Notes: generated from the sequence alone by a model not told the origin. Shown: positions 25,301 through 38,489, counted from the stretch's first letter. The stretch is DNA of 64,000 nt from Apostichopus japonicus (GCF_037975245.1 NC_092568.1:36022001-36086000); one strand, 5' to 3'. Numbers and translations: made by a program.

Positions 25301-27052
25301 ATACTGTACTGTATGTACTGTACTGTACTGTATATACTAAGAATAGGCCTTATGTAAGGTCTGCTAGTTTTTCGTGTGAAATATGAAATAAAATATTGGA
25401 AAACTTTAATTCAAAGACTTGCTTTCAATACAAAACACATGTATATTTAAGCTCAGACAAAGACATTAACTTGAGTTGTCACTTCAAATTAACACATACC
25501 ATGACTTCAAAATGAAATCAGTACCCAACACACTATACTATATACTGTATATACTGTACTGTATGTACTGTACTGTATATACTAAGAATAGGCCTTATGT
25601 AAGGTCTGCTAGTTCTTTTCTGTGAAATATGAAGTGAAAATTTGAAAATTTTAATTCAAAGAATTGCTTTCAATACAAAAGACATGTATATTTAAGCCCA
25701 GACATAGACATTAACTTGAGTTGTCACTTCAAATTAACACATACCATGACTTCAAAATGAAATCAGTACCCAACACACTATACTATATACTGTATATACT
25801 GTACTGTATGTACTGTACTGTATATACTAAGAATAGGCCTTATGTAAGGTGTGCTAGTTTTTCGTGTGAAATATGAAATAAAATATTGGAAAATTTGAAT
25901 TCAAAGACTTGCTTTCAATACAAAACACATGTATATTTAAGCTCAGACAAAGACATTAACTTGAGTTGTCACTTGAAATTATCACATACCATGACTTCAA
26001 AATGAAATCAGTACCCAACACACTATACTATATACTGTATATACTGTACTGTATGTACTGTACTGTACTGTATATACTAAGAATAGGCCTTATGTAAGGT
26101 GTGCTATTTTTTCGTGTGAAATATGAAATAAAATATTGGAAAATTTGAATTCAAAGACTTGCTTTCAATACAAAACACATGTATATTTAAGCCTAGACAT
26201 AAACATTAACTTGAGTTGTCACTTCAAATTAACACATACCATGACTTCAAAATGAAATCAGTACCCAACACACTATACTATATACTGTATATACTGTACT
26301 GTATGTACTGTACTGTATATACTAAGAATAGGCCTAATGTAAGGTCAGCTAGTTTTTTTCTGTGAAATATGAAGTGAAAATTTGAAAATTTGAATTCAAA
26401 GACTTGCTTTCAATACAAAACACATGTATATTTAAGCTCAGACAAAGACATTAACTTGAGTTGTCACTTGAAATTAACACATACCATGACTTCAAAATGA
26501 AATCAGTACCCAACACACTATACTATATACTGTATATACTGTACTGTATGTACTGTACTGTACTGTATATACTAAGAATAGGCCTTATGTAAGGTCTGCT
26601 AGTTTTTTTCTGTGAAATATGAAGTGAAAATTTGAAAATTTTAATTCAAAGACTTGCTTTCAATACAAAAGACATGTATATTTAAGCCCAGACAGAAACA
26701 TTAACTTGAGTTGTCACTTCAAATTAACACATACCATGACTTCAAAATGAAATCAGTACCCAACACACTATACTATATACTGTATATACTGTACTGTATG
26801 TACTGTACTGTATATACTAAGAATAGACCTTATGTAAGGTCTGCTATTTTTTTGTGTAAAATATGAAGTAAAAATTGGGAAATTTGAATTCAAAGACTTG
26901 CTTTCAATACAAAACACATGTATATTCAAGCTCAGACATAGACATTAACTTGAGTTGTCACTTGAAATTATCACATACTCAGGACTACAACATGAAATCG
27001 GTACCCAACACACATACTATACTGTATGTAGTGTACTGTATACTGTATGTAC
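22313..27052. repeat. Satellite array, right block, about 20 monomers
   Basis: This continues the left block: the first monomer resumes with ATGACTTCAAAATG, exactly where the left one stopped. About 20 landmark positions run from about 22329 to 27000 at 245-250 bp spacing. Monomer order repeats a B-B-A-A-like pattern also seen left of the transposon. The final monomer, from about 26880, is divergent and ends at the foldback element. Confidence 0.97.
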
Positions 27053-27514
27053 GGTTACATCTCTATGTTCTGACGTCTCTGTTCCGACATCTCTATGTTC
27101 CGACTTCTCAATGTTCCGACAATTTTTCGGGCTCAATTTTCATTGGTCCAAAATTATTTTAGACCAAATTTTTTTATGACCATATTTTTTTTGAACCAAC
27201 TTTTTGCGGACCAAAATTTTTTTTGACCAAACTAATTTTGGTCCCAAAAAATTTGAGTACAAACAATTAAATTGCGGGTCACAAGCAATTTTCGGTCACA
27301 AGCACTTTTTGGGTCATAACAAACTTTGGGCCCTTTTTTTTTGGAGCATCCAAAAAGATTGAGTCTCCCCCAAAAAATTGGGTCCGTAAAAATTTTGGTC
27401 AAAAAAAATTATAAAGTCCAAACAAATTGTCGGAACAAAGAGACGTCGGAACAAAGAGACGTCGGAACAAAGAGACGTCGGAACATAGAGACGTCGGAAC
27501 ATAGGGATGTCACC
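27053..27514. mobile_element. Foldback element, copy 2, with 8-bp target duplication
   Basis: This 462-bp element begins GGTTACATCTCTATGTTC and ends GAACATAGGGATGTCACC, its near-perfect inverse. Each end carries several 16-bp repeats of the type GACGTCTCTATGTTCC. The middle has a T-run-rich half followed by an A-run-rich half, so the whole can fold into one long hairpin. It is flanked by GTATGTAC on both sides (27045-27052, 27515-27522), a word present once in the intact satellite core. An 8-bp duplication fits hAT-type mobilisation, but the termini are not typical hAT. No protein is encoded. Confidence 0.88.
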
Positions 27515-28100
27515 GTATGTACTGTACTGTACAACATGAAATCAGTACCCAACACACTATATTGTACTGTATATGTTCTGTATGAACTGTATGTACCTGT
27601 ACTGTATATACTAAGAATAATGTCAGGTCTGCTAGTTTTTTGTGTGAAATATAAAGTAAAGGTTGGAAAATTTTAATTCAAAGACTTGCTTTCAATACAA
27701 AACACATATATGCAAGCTCAGACATAGACATTAACTTGAGTTGTCACTTCAAACTATCATATACCAGGACTACAACATAAAATAGTACCCAACACACTGT
27801 ACTGTTCACTAAGAATAATTTTAGGTGTGCTAGTTTTTTGTCTGAAATATGATTTCCAAGTTGCAAAATTTTAATTCAAAGACTTGCTTTCAATACAAAA
27901 CACATATTCAAGCTCAGACATAGGCATTAACTTGAGTTGCCACTTCAAATTATCACACACCAGGACCACAACATGAAATCAGTTCCCGTATACCAAGAAT
28001 AATGTAAGGTGTGCTTGGTTTTTGTCTAAAATATGAATTCAAATTTGGAAATTTTAATTCAAAGACTAGTTTTCAATATTAAACACATATTTGAGCTTAG
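27515..28100. repeat. Decayed satellite monomers at the array edge
   Basis: After the foldback element the satellite resumes with GTATGTACTGTACTGTAC. About three recognisable but shortened monomers follow (landmarks near 27545, 27785 and 27980), progressively losing the TACTG core while keeping the CAAAGACTTGCTTTCAATAC block. Homology fades by about 28100. Confidence 0.85.
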
Positions 28101-28824
28101 ACATAATTAGTTGATAACCCATATTGATTTTTGTGCTCATATAATGAATATTAATGAGGTCACAGGGTCAAATGTGAAAATAGTCAAAATTGTAATACCT
28201 AGACAATCATAAATCACAGTTTCATCAAATGTGAGTTTGTGATTGGTAGGTAGCCTACACACAGTGATGTGTGTAACAATGAAAAGTTGTGAATTCATGA
28301 TGTGGGGTTTGCATTGTTTAGGTTACAAGTTTGTATGACCAATAACTTCACATGGCAATTATTGATCTTGCTTCATGATCATTATATACTCGGAGTGTTC
28401 CGTGTTAATCAAATCAACATGAAATGTTTTCATTCTGGTTAGCCCATATTGGTATGAGGGAAAGTCGTGGGTGCTTTTCAGTACCTTTACACCAGCCTTT
28501 CTCTTTTTGAACTTGCAACCTCAAAATAATGCTAGCAATGCATTTTTATATTCTTCTACAGCTCTTGTACCTATCCTGGTCTTCCAAAAGCCATCTCTTC
28601 TAAAATGAGTTAGACATATATTAATTTGCCTAGTATGAGCTTATGGACCATTGATACACTTGTTAAGATATGGATATTGAACACTGGATTATAGCCTAGA
28701 TTAAACTAACACTGACACACACATAGACATCTTTTGACCGCTACCTCAGTCATGTACTACCAGTCACTTTTGAGTACCCCACCATGGGCGTCCCTTTGTG
28801 TGACTAAAGTTCAAACCCTCAGTC
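28101..28824. other. Spacer between the two tandem arrays, nothing recognised
   Basis: About 720 bp of AT-rich DNA with no satellite homology and no open frame of note. Confidence 0.6.
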
Positions 28825-30188
28825 CCCAAAATATAGAATCACCTTCTTTATTATATTATAATATTTAATAATTGATTGATATTAATCTGCAATACAGAAT
28901 GAATAGGTTATATTGTCCACAATATCCAAACCTGTGCACAATGAAGAAGGTACATTAAGAAATGTGGAGTTACTTTGCCAGATTTGACTGCACTAGAAAA
29001 TCGATCATATTTAGGAAAATGTACAGGTTCTATATTCTACACAATCCAAACATGTGTGTACTTTAGCAACAGTTGCAGTGGGTATTTTTGAGACAAAAAC
29101 CTAAGATTAATTGTGCTTTAACCTATATCATGTTCTGTAGTTCCTGGTAATAACTGAATGTAAGAACTGGATTCATTTCTAAAAGTACAAAATAGAGTGC
29201 ACAGTAAGCATTGTCCACACAATCTGAAATTGTATAAGAGTACAATATTAGGAGCTCAAGTAAATACTAACATGGATTGATTGTGCTTGAACGTAAGGTC
29301 AATTATTCATTTGGACAAATATTGTCTTCAAAGACTGAAGGTGGAGTCACAGTGTTTAAATTTTTTTGTTCATGCCTATTTTGATTAGACCAGTTACAAG
29401 GTAAAGTACACATTAAGCATTGTCCACACAATCTGAAACTGTACAAGAGTACAATGTTAGGAGTACAAGTGACTACAAACATGGCTTGATTGTGCTTGCA
29501 CCTAAGTTCAATTGATTCACTTACAAAACTATTGTCCCCAGAGACTGGAAAATGAGATATTAATGGTTAAGGTTAAGGTTGATTCAGATCGGGTAACTTA
29601 CAAAACGACAATCGTAACTGAAGCAGTCATTAATCTTCTAATATGTTTGTTACACAATTAACTTCGAGTCATTGCCCTCAGTTAACCTACCAGTGATATT
29701 AATGTCCATCTTTAGGAAAAGGAATGGTTGGAACACTTCAAGAGCCCTTTCCATTGCCTGTTGAAAAAGCATATATAAAGTCATTAACTACATTGCCTTG
29801 ATACAGCTGGTTAATGGAAAATAGAATCACTTGCTTTATTATATTATATTATTTAATAATTGATATTCATCTGCAATATAGAATGAATAGGTTATATTGT
29901 CCACAATATCCAAACATGTGTACAATGAAGAAGGTACAGAAGAAATGTGGAGTTACTATATGCCAGGTTTGATTCCACTAGAAAATCAATCATATTTAGG
30001 AAAATGTACAGGTTCTATATTCTACACAATCCAAACATGTGTGCACTTTAGCAACAGTTGCAGTGGGTATTGTTGAGACAAAAACCTAAGATTAATTGTG
30101 CTTAACCTATATCATGATCTGCAGGTCCTGGCAATAGCTGAATGTAAGAACTGGATTACTTTCTAAAAGTGCAAAATAGAGTGCACAG

Positions 30189-30398
30189 TTAGCATTGTCC
30201 ACACAATCTGAAACTGTATAAGAGTACAATGTTAGGAGTACAAGTGACTACATATATGGCTTGATTGTGCTTGAACTTAAGTTCAATTGATTCATTTGGA
30301 CAAATATTGTCTGCAAAGACTGAAAGAGGAGTCACAGTATTTATATTTTTATGTTCATGCCTATTTTGTTTAGGCCAGTTACAAGGTAAAATACACAT
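30189..30398 (-). other. Second conserved minus-strand open block of the 1-kb array
   Basis: The minus strand reads FADNICPNESIELKFKHNQ, then a hydrophobic stretch ending YSFRLCGQC. Related copies occur at least at 30571-30798 and 34392-34640, some with a different lead-in (SGDNSFVSESIELRFKHN). A TCTTTCAG acceptor-like site precedes it. The frame may be exonic or incidental to the repeat; no family was recognised. Confidence 0.25.
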
Positions 30399-33300
30399 TA
30401 AGCATTATCCACACAATCTGAAACTGTACAAGAGTACAATGTTAGGAGTACAAGTGACTACATACATGGCTTGATTGTGCTTGAACCTAAGTTCAATTGA
30501 TTCACTTACAAGACTATTGTAAGCATTGTCCACACAATCTGAAATTGTATAAGAGTACAATATTAGGAGCTCAAGTAAATACTAACATGGATTGATTGTG
30601 CTTGAACTTAAGTTCAATTGATTCATTTGGACAAATATTGTCTGCAAAGACTGAAAGAGGAGTCACAGTATTTAATTTTTTTCGATCATGCCTATTTTGA
30701 TTAGACCAGTTACAAGGTAAAATACACATTAAGCATTGTCCACACAATCTGAAACTGTACAAGAGTACAATGTTAGGAGTACAAGTGACTACATACATGG
30801 CTTGATTGTGCTTGAGCCTAAGTTCAATTGATTCACTTACAAGACTATTGGCCCCAGAGACTGGAAAATGAGATATTAATGTTGAAGGTTAAGGCTGATT
30901 CAGATCGGGTAACTTACACAATGAAAATCATAACTGAAGCAGTCTTTAATCTTCTAATCTGTTTATTACACAATTAACTTCGAGTCATTGCCCTCTGTTA
31001 ACCTACCAGTGATATTAACGTCCATCTTTAGGAAAAGGAATGGTTGGAAAACTTCAAGAGCCCTTTCCATTGCCTGTTGAAAAAGCATATATAAAGTCAT
31101 TAACTACATTGCCTTGACACAGCTGGTTAATGGAAAATAAAATCACATGCTTTATTATATTATAATATTTAATAATTGATATTCATCTGCAATATAGAAT
31201 GAATAGGTTATATTGTCCACAATATCCAAACCTGTGTACAATGAAGAGGTCCAGGAAAAAATGTGGAGTTGCCATATCTGACTGCACTAGAAAATCTATC
31301 ATATTTAGGAAAATGTACAGGTTCTATATTCTACAAAATCCAAACATGTGTGCACTTTAGCAACAGTTGCAGTGGGTATTGTTGAGACAAAAACCTCAGA
31401 TTAATTGTGCTTAACCTAGATCATGATCTGCAGGTCCTGGCAATAGCTGAATGTAAGAACTGAATTACTTTCTAAAAGTGCAAAATAGAGTGCACAGTTA
31501 GCATTGTCCACACAATCTGAAACTGTATAAGAGTACAATGTTAGGAGTACAAGTGACTACATACATGGCTTGATTGTGCTTGAACTTTACTTCAATTGAT
31601 TCATTTGGACAAATATTGTCTGCAAAGACTGAAGGAGGAGTCACAGTGTTTAAATTGTTTCATTCATGCCTATTTTGATTAGACCAGTTACAAGGTAAAG
31701 TACACATTAATCATTGTCCACACAATCTGAAACTGTACAAGAGTACAATGTTAGGAGTACAAGTGACTACAAACAGGCTTGAGTGTGCTTGAACGTAATT
31801 TCAATTGATTCACTTACAAAACGATTGTCCCCAGAGACTGGAAAAGGAGATATTTATGTTGAAGGTTAAGGCTGATTCAGATCGGGTAACTTACACAACG
31901 ACAATCGTAACTGAAGCAGTCTTTAATCTTCTAATCTGTTTATTACACGTTAACTGCATGTCATTGCCCTCAGTTAACCTACCAGTGATATTAACGTCCA
32001 TCTTCAGGAAAAGAAATGGTTGGAACACTTCAAGAGCCCTTTCCATTGCCTGTTGAAAAAGCATATAAAGTCATTAACTACTTTGCCTTGATACAGCTGG
32101 TTAATGGAAAATAGAATCACCTTTTATTATTTTAATATGATATTTAATTATTGATATTAATCTGCAATATAGAATGAATAGGTTATATTGTCCACAATAT
32201 CCAAACTTGTGTAAAATGAAGAAGGTACAGTAAGAAATGTGGAGTTACTAATCCAGATTTGACTGCACTAGAAAATCTATAATATTTAGGAAAATGTACA
32301 GGTTCTATATTCTACACAATCCAAGCAAGTGTGCACTTTAGCAAAAGTTGCAGTGGGTATTGTTTGGACAAAAACCTAAGATTAATTGTGCTTTAACCTA
32401 TATCATGTTCTGCAGTTCCTGGCAATAACTGAATGTAACAACTGGATTAATTTCTAAAAGTACAAAATAGAGTGAAGTGCACAGTAAGCATTGTCCACAC
32501 AATCTGAAACTGTATAAGAGTACAATGTTAGGAGCTCAAGTAAATACTAACATGGTTTGATTGTGCTTGAACTTAAGTTCAATTGATTCATTTGGACAAA
32601 TATTGTCTGCAAAGACTGAAAGAGGAGTCACAGTGTTTAAGTTTTTTCGTTCATGCCTATTATGATTAGACTAGTTACAAGGTAAAGTACACATTAAGCA
32701 TTGTCCACACAATCTGAAACTGTACAAGAGTACAATGTTAGGAGTACAAGTGACTACAAACATGGCCTGATTGTGCTTGAACCTAAGTTCAATTGATTCA
32801 CTTACAAAACAATTGTCCCAGAGACTGGAAAAGGAGATATTAGTGTTGAAGGTTAAGGCTGATTCAGATCGGGTAACTCACACAATGACAATCGTAACTG
32901 AGCAGTCATTGATCTTCTAATCTGCTTATTACACAATTAACTTCAATTCATTGCCCTCAGTTAACCTACCAGTGATATTAACGTCCATCTTCAGGAAAAG
33001 AAATGGTTGGAACCCTTCAAGAGCCCTTTCCATTGCCTGTTGAAAAAGCATATATAAAATCATTAACTACATTGCCTTGATACAGCTGGTAAATAGAAAA
33101 TAGAATCACATGCTTTATTACATTATAATATTTAATAATTAATATTAATCTGCAATATAGAATGAATAGGTTATATTGTACACAATATCCAAACCTGTGT
33201 ACAATGAAGAAGGTACATTAAGAAATGTGGAATTACTATGCCAGATTTGACTGCACTAGAAAATCTAAAATATTTAGGAAAATGTACAGGTTCTATATTC

Positions 33301-33917
33301 TACACAATCCAAACAAGTGCGCACTTTAGCAACAATTGCAGTGGGTATTGTTCAGAAAAAACTCTATAAGATTATTTACGCTTTAACCTATACAGTATCA
33401 TATTCTGCAGTTCTGGCAATAACTGAATGTAAGAACTGGATTAATTTCTAAAAGTACAAATAGAGTGCACGGTAAGCATTGTCTACACAGTCTGAAACTG
33501 TATAAGAGTACAATGTTAGGAGCTCAAGTAAATACTAACATGGTTTGATTGTGCTTGGACTTAAGTTCAATTGATTCATTTGGACAAATATTGACTGCAA
33601 AGACTGAAAGAGGAGTCACAATATATATATTTTTTTTTTGTTCATGCCTATTATGATTAGACTAGTTACAAGGTAAAGTACACATTAAGCATTATCCACA
33701 CAATCTGAAACTGTACAAGAGTACAATGTTAGGAGTACAAGTGACTACAAACATGTCTTGATTGTGCTTGAATCTAAGTTCAATTGATTCACTTACAAAA
33801 CTATTTTCCCCAGAGACTGGAAAATGAGATATTAATGTTTAAGGTTAAGACTGATTCAGATCGGGTAACTTACACAACGACAATTGAACTAAAGCAGTCA
33901 TTAATCTTCTAATCTGT

Positions 33918-34190
33918 TTAATACACAATTAACTTAAAGTCATTGCCCTCAGTTAACCTACCAGTGATACTAACGTCCATCTCAAGGAAAAGGAATGGTT
34001 GGAGCACTTCAAGAGCCCTTTCCATTGCCTGTTGAAAAAGAATATATATAAAGTCATTAAATACATTGCCTTGATACAGCTGGTTAATGGAAAATAGAAT
34101 CACCTTTTTTATTATAATATGATATTTAATTATTGATATTAATCTGCGATATAGAATGAATAGGTTATAAATATTGTCCACAATATCCAA
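33918..34190 (-). other. Exon-like open block repeated in each 1-kb unit (best example)
   Basis: On the minus strand every complete unit has about 67 bp bounded by TTTTCAACAG and an ACTG|GTAGGT donor-like end, encoding AMERALEVFQPFLFLKMDV then NITG or variants. The six copies (near 29700, 31010, 31985, 32970, 33965, 35095) have no indel or stop in this block, but of the base changes I compared, more alter an amino acid than are silent. It may be an exon of a tandemly duplicated or once-real gene, or simply repeat sequence. I do not recognise the peptide. Confidence 0.3.
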
Positions 34191-35740
34191 ACCTTTGTAA
34201 AATGAAGAAGGTACAGTAAGAAATGTGGAGTTACTATGCCAGATTTGACTGCACTAGAAAATCTATAATATTTAGGAAAATGTACAGGTTCTATATTCTA
34301 CACAATCCAAGCAAGTGTGCACTTTAGCAAAAGTTGCAGTGGGTATTGTTTGGACAAAAACCTAAGATTAATTGTGCATTTGTGCTTTAACCTATATCAT
34401 GTTCTGCAGTTCCTGGCAATAACTGAATGTAACAACTGGATTAATTTCTAAAAGTACAAAATAGAGTGAAGTGCACAGTAAGCATTGTCCACACAATCTG
34501 AAACTGTATAAGAGTACAATGTTAGGAGTACAAGTGACTACATACATGGCTTGATTGTGCTTGAACCTAAGTTCAATTGATTCACTTACAAGACTATTGT
34601 AAGCATTGTCCACACAATCTGAAATTGTATAAGAGTACAATGTTAGGAGCTCAAGTAAATACTAACATGGTTTGTTTGTGCTTGAACTTAAGTTCTATTG
34701 ATTCATTTGGACAAATATTGTCTGCAAAGACTGAAAGAGGAGTCACAGTATTTAATTTTTTTCGTTCATGCCTATTATGATTAGACTAGTTACAAGGTAA
34801 AGTACACATTAAGCATTGTCCACACAATCTGAAACTGTACAAGAGTACAATGTTAAGAGTACAGTACAAGTGACTACAAACATGGCCTGATTGTGCTTGA
34901 ACCTAAGTTCAATTGATTCACTTACAAAACAATTGTCCCAGAGACTGGAAAAGGAGATATTAGTGTTGAAGGTTAAGGCTGATTCAGATCGGGTAACTCA
35001 CACAATGACAATCGTAACTGAAGCAGTCATTGATCTTCTAATCTGTTTATTACACAATTAACTTCAATTCATTGCCCTCATTTAACCTACCAGTGATATT
35101 AAAGTCCATCTTCAGGAAAAGAAATGGTTGGAACACTTCAAGAGCCCTTTCCATTGCCTGTTGAAAAAGCATATATAAAGTCATTAACTACATTGCCTTG
35201 ATACAGCTGGTTAATGGAAAATAGAATCACCTTTTTTTATTATAATATGATATTTAATAATTGATATTCATCTGCAATATAGAATGAATAGGTTATATTG
35301 TCCACAATATCCAAACCTGTGTAAAATGAAGAAGGTATACACAGTAAGAAATGTGGAGTTACTATGCCAGATTTGACAGCACTTGAAAAACTATAATATT
35401 TAGGAAAATGTACAGGTTCTATATTCTACGCAATTCAAACATGTGTGTACTTTAGCAACAGTTGCAGTGGGTATATTTGAGACAAAATCCTAAGATTAAT
35501 TGTGCTTTAACCTATATCATGTTCTGCAGTTCCTGGCAATAACTCAATGTAACTGGATTAATTTCTAAAAGTAGAAAATAGAGTGCACAGTAAGCATTAA
35601 GCATTGTCCACACAATCTGAAACTGTACAAGAGTACAATGTTAGGAGTACAAGTCAAGAGTGCTACGAACATGGCTTGAAATTAAGTTCAATTGATTCAC
35701 TCACAAAACTATTGTCCCTAGAGACTGGAAAAGGAGATAT

Positions 35741-36897
35741 TAACAGTGTAGGATTTATACAGTCATCTGGGATGGCTAGAAAATCAAAACCGTACAAGAG
35801 TAGCCTACCTTATCTGTTTTATTATCTATAGATGAACAGTTGTTGGTTTGGGCCTAGTAAGTCTGATAGGGTACAGCTAGTGGCCAAACTAATATGGAGT
35901 AGCCTATGCATGATTTTGCACCGCACCAAGACCATCACGAAAACTATGACAGCTTTCGGGCGTCTATTTGCCACTCTGAGAAGCTGTCCATGAATAATGA
36001 CTAAGGGTAACCTAGGGCCGGGAGTAAGGATAGGCCCACTTAAAAAGATAGTAACATAATCTCAGTGAATGTTCAACATTTACCCAATTAGTAAACCTTT
36101 TTTTGGTTAAGGCTTGTTTGTGCATGTAGGCACAACAACATTAAGTCCTTGGGGCAAACAGTGCATTTATTAGCACATTGTTTACATGACACAGTCTATA
36201 GTCTACATTTATTAGGACTGTCATTCTTCAAACTAAAGTAAACAAAACGCATTCACATGAAAGGCTGCAGTGTTTCCTTTCGAAAGATAACTACCACTAT
36301 AAGCTACGAAAACAACCAAACTGACAATATATTTTTTTCTCGCCAGTATGCATGCATGTAGGCCTAACCTTTTTTTAAGGTCAGCGTACCGTAATTTACA
36401 ACTAGTGTAAGCCAACACTCCAACAGAGTAATTAAGTTAGCCGTAGTACAGCCTAACGTTAACGTTAATATTATCAATACTAGCCGATGTAACTACAGTG
36501 TAATTCATAGGCTCTACGTTATGAAAACTTCTCGCTTCTTTCGTAGGTCTCTATGCCAAATGCAGAATTAATTCCGGTACTCTTTTAGGACCGTACCTAT
36601 AATAATATCCAGCATGAACTTCACGATAGTGTTATCCGACACCCTATCGTTAGAGTTATACCATTTAAACAACTGTACTAACCTTAAATAAAGTTGAGTA
36701 AACTTCGGCCGTAGACTGTATTACGTAAAAGTGACGAGTAAGGTCATTAGCAAACTTGAAGGCGTCGGCTTTCTCATTCAGATACTGTAGCGACGGTGCT
36801 TGCTCACGCTCATTTAGATGTTAAGCTGCTGTACAAGATTATGTGGACCGGACTTTTGAGGGCGCTATGCGAATTTTGGAATGATTAAAATCACTTT
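35741..36897. other. Edge of the 1-kb array, no gene recognised
   Basis: Unique-looking sequence with several TAGGCCT-type words and slightly higher CpG content than the array. If the minus-strand blocks of the array were exons, their promoter would lie here, but I see no supporting signal. Confidence 0.4.
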
Positions 36898-37020
36898 CAA
36901 CCGATTATGTGGACAAAAATAAAAGTTCGTAATTTCACTAGGAGCGTATGTTTTGTGGGGGGTAGAGCCTGTTTAGAGCAACTGCGTTACGTGGACATCG
37001 AATGTCCACATAATCGGTTG
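36898..37020. repeat. 18-bp perfect inverted repeat with related words
   Basis: CAACCGATTATGTGGACA (36898-36915) is exactly inverted at 37003-37020. Further variants of the word (ATTATGTGGAC near 36838, GTCCACGTAAT near 37055) lie outside. This looks like the ends of a small element, but the outer limits are unclear. Confidence 0.6.
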
Positions 37021-37080
37021 GTGTCCACATAGAGCGGTGGGATACTAACGAATGTCCACGTAATCCAGGTCGAGTGAGAG

Positions 37081-37113
<33 letters not shown>

Positions 37114-37166
37114 ATATATATTTATTTATGTGTGTGTATGTGTAGCCTATAAATAGCATATATATG

Positions 37167-37228
<62 letters not shown>

Positions 37229-37415
37229 AAAGACATAAGAAAGACATAACATATATATTATATGTATGGCATATATATAGCCCATATATGTTATTGTGAA
37301 TGCATATCTCTATCTAGATAGGCTATATGTATATATATGAATATATATATATATAGCCTATATATATAGCCTATATATATAAACGCCTATATATATATAA
37401 ACGCCTATTTTCATT

Positions 37416-37450
<35 letters not shown>

Positions 37451-37499
37451 ATATATATTTATGTGTGTGTGTGTGTAGCCTATAAATAGCATATATATG

Positions 37500-37539
<40 letters not shown>

Positions 37540-37570
37540 ACCTACATATAGCCTTTACATATATATATAC
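37081..37570. repeat. TA microsatellite complex
   Basis: Long (TA)n runs are broken by TAGCCTATA words and two copies of TAGCCTATAAATAGCATA (near 37143 and 37477), so part of the tract is duplicated at about 334 bp. Confidence 0.95.
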
Positions 37571-38489
37571 TTGTCAATCACGATTATACATTAAGTTTAA
37601 CAGTTTCCTCTTATCTTCTTATGTATTATATATATTTATTTGTTTGTTGCCATGACTCCAGGTGTGCCACTGTCTATTTTCTTTTCTTCTTTCTTTTGTG
37701 TTTTGTAATGATTGTCAAATTGAATTCACAACACCTTCATGGTTCTTAAAATAGAATTAAAAACAATTTCAACAGAACAAAAACGAAAAGGAAGGACACA
37801 AATTTCAAGAACTTAATGTACATCGGATTACGGTTCCAACCAAGCGGAAATATTAGAATAGCTCCCTTTTATAATCTTTCTCATACCCCGAACCAACTCG
37901 CTGGGTCTGTTGCATCACATTATAACCTGTAGTCAGCCATAAGCAAAATCCTGTTTGCTTAGTCGGTCGCTTCAGCTTCAAAGTAATAAACACAGTTTCA
38001 TTGAAGCGTTTAATAAACATTTCAAAAAACGTCTCCCCGATAACTCAATATTAAAGGAGAAAAATTTGACAGTATTTATTACGCTGGAGTGGACAATTAT
38101 CATCTTCAGCCATCTAATTAATTTTCCAGTTATGTTCGCATAATACAACTTGCTAATTTAAGGAGTTATTAACGCACACTAGTGACCTTTAGAATCTCCT
38201 CTTAATGTTAGTACAGCAATAAAAAGCTACGAGGTGTGTGGATGGTCACGAGAGAACGTCAGAGGACGAGAGAGGGAGAGATGGAGATGGAGAGGAAGGT
38301 GAGTGGAGAGAAAGAGGTATAAGGGAAGTGTTACTATGGTAGCATACTCCATAGAAATGCCCCATTGACTAACACACTAACCCGGCAAAGTAATGTGTTC
38401 TCTACTACATCACCCGATACACACAGAGAACACAGTTACTATTGTAAATCCTTAAAGTTTTGCACCAAAGTAAAAACTGGATCATGCTA

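Larger units (their letters stand above)
28825..35740. repeat. Tandem array of about 1-kb units, six full and one truncated
   Basis: Unit starts, marked by a TTTATTAT-rich block then GAATGAATAGGTTATATTG, fall near 28825, 29820, 31136, 32110, 33100, 34093 and 35220, giving spacings of about 995, 1316, 974, 990, 993 and 1127 bp; the seventh is truncated. Each unit is itself built of related sub-blocks marked by TTGTCCACACAATCTGAAAC or divergent forms (ACACAATCCAAAC, CACAATATCCAAAC). The 1316- and 1127-bp units carry extra sub-block copies near 30410-30530 and 34490-34612. Unrelated to the 245-bp satellite. Confidence 0.92.

Noticed and set aside
27326-27676. 116-codon open frame with KRRRNIETSEHRD-like repeats
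   Set aside because: It is the translated GACGTCGGAACAAAGA-type 16-mers of the foldback element running into satellite.
9140-28100. CRISPR-like array
   Set aside because: Period of 245 bp with no short repeat/unique spacer structure, in eukaryotic-type DNA; it is a satellite.
37100-37285. Minus-strand frame of alternating Ile-Tyr
   Set aside because: Translation of a TA microsatellite.
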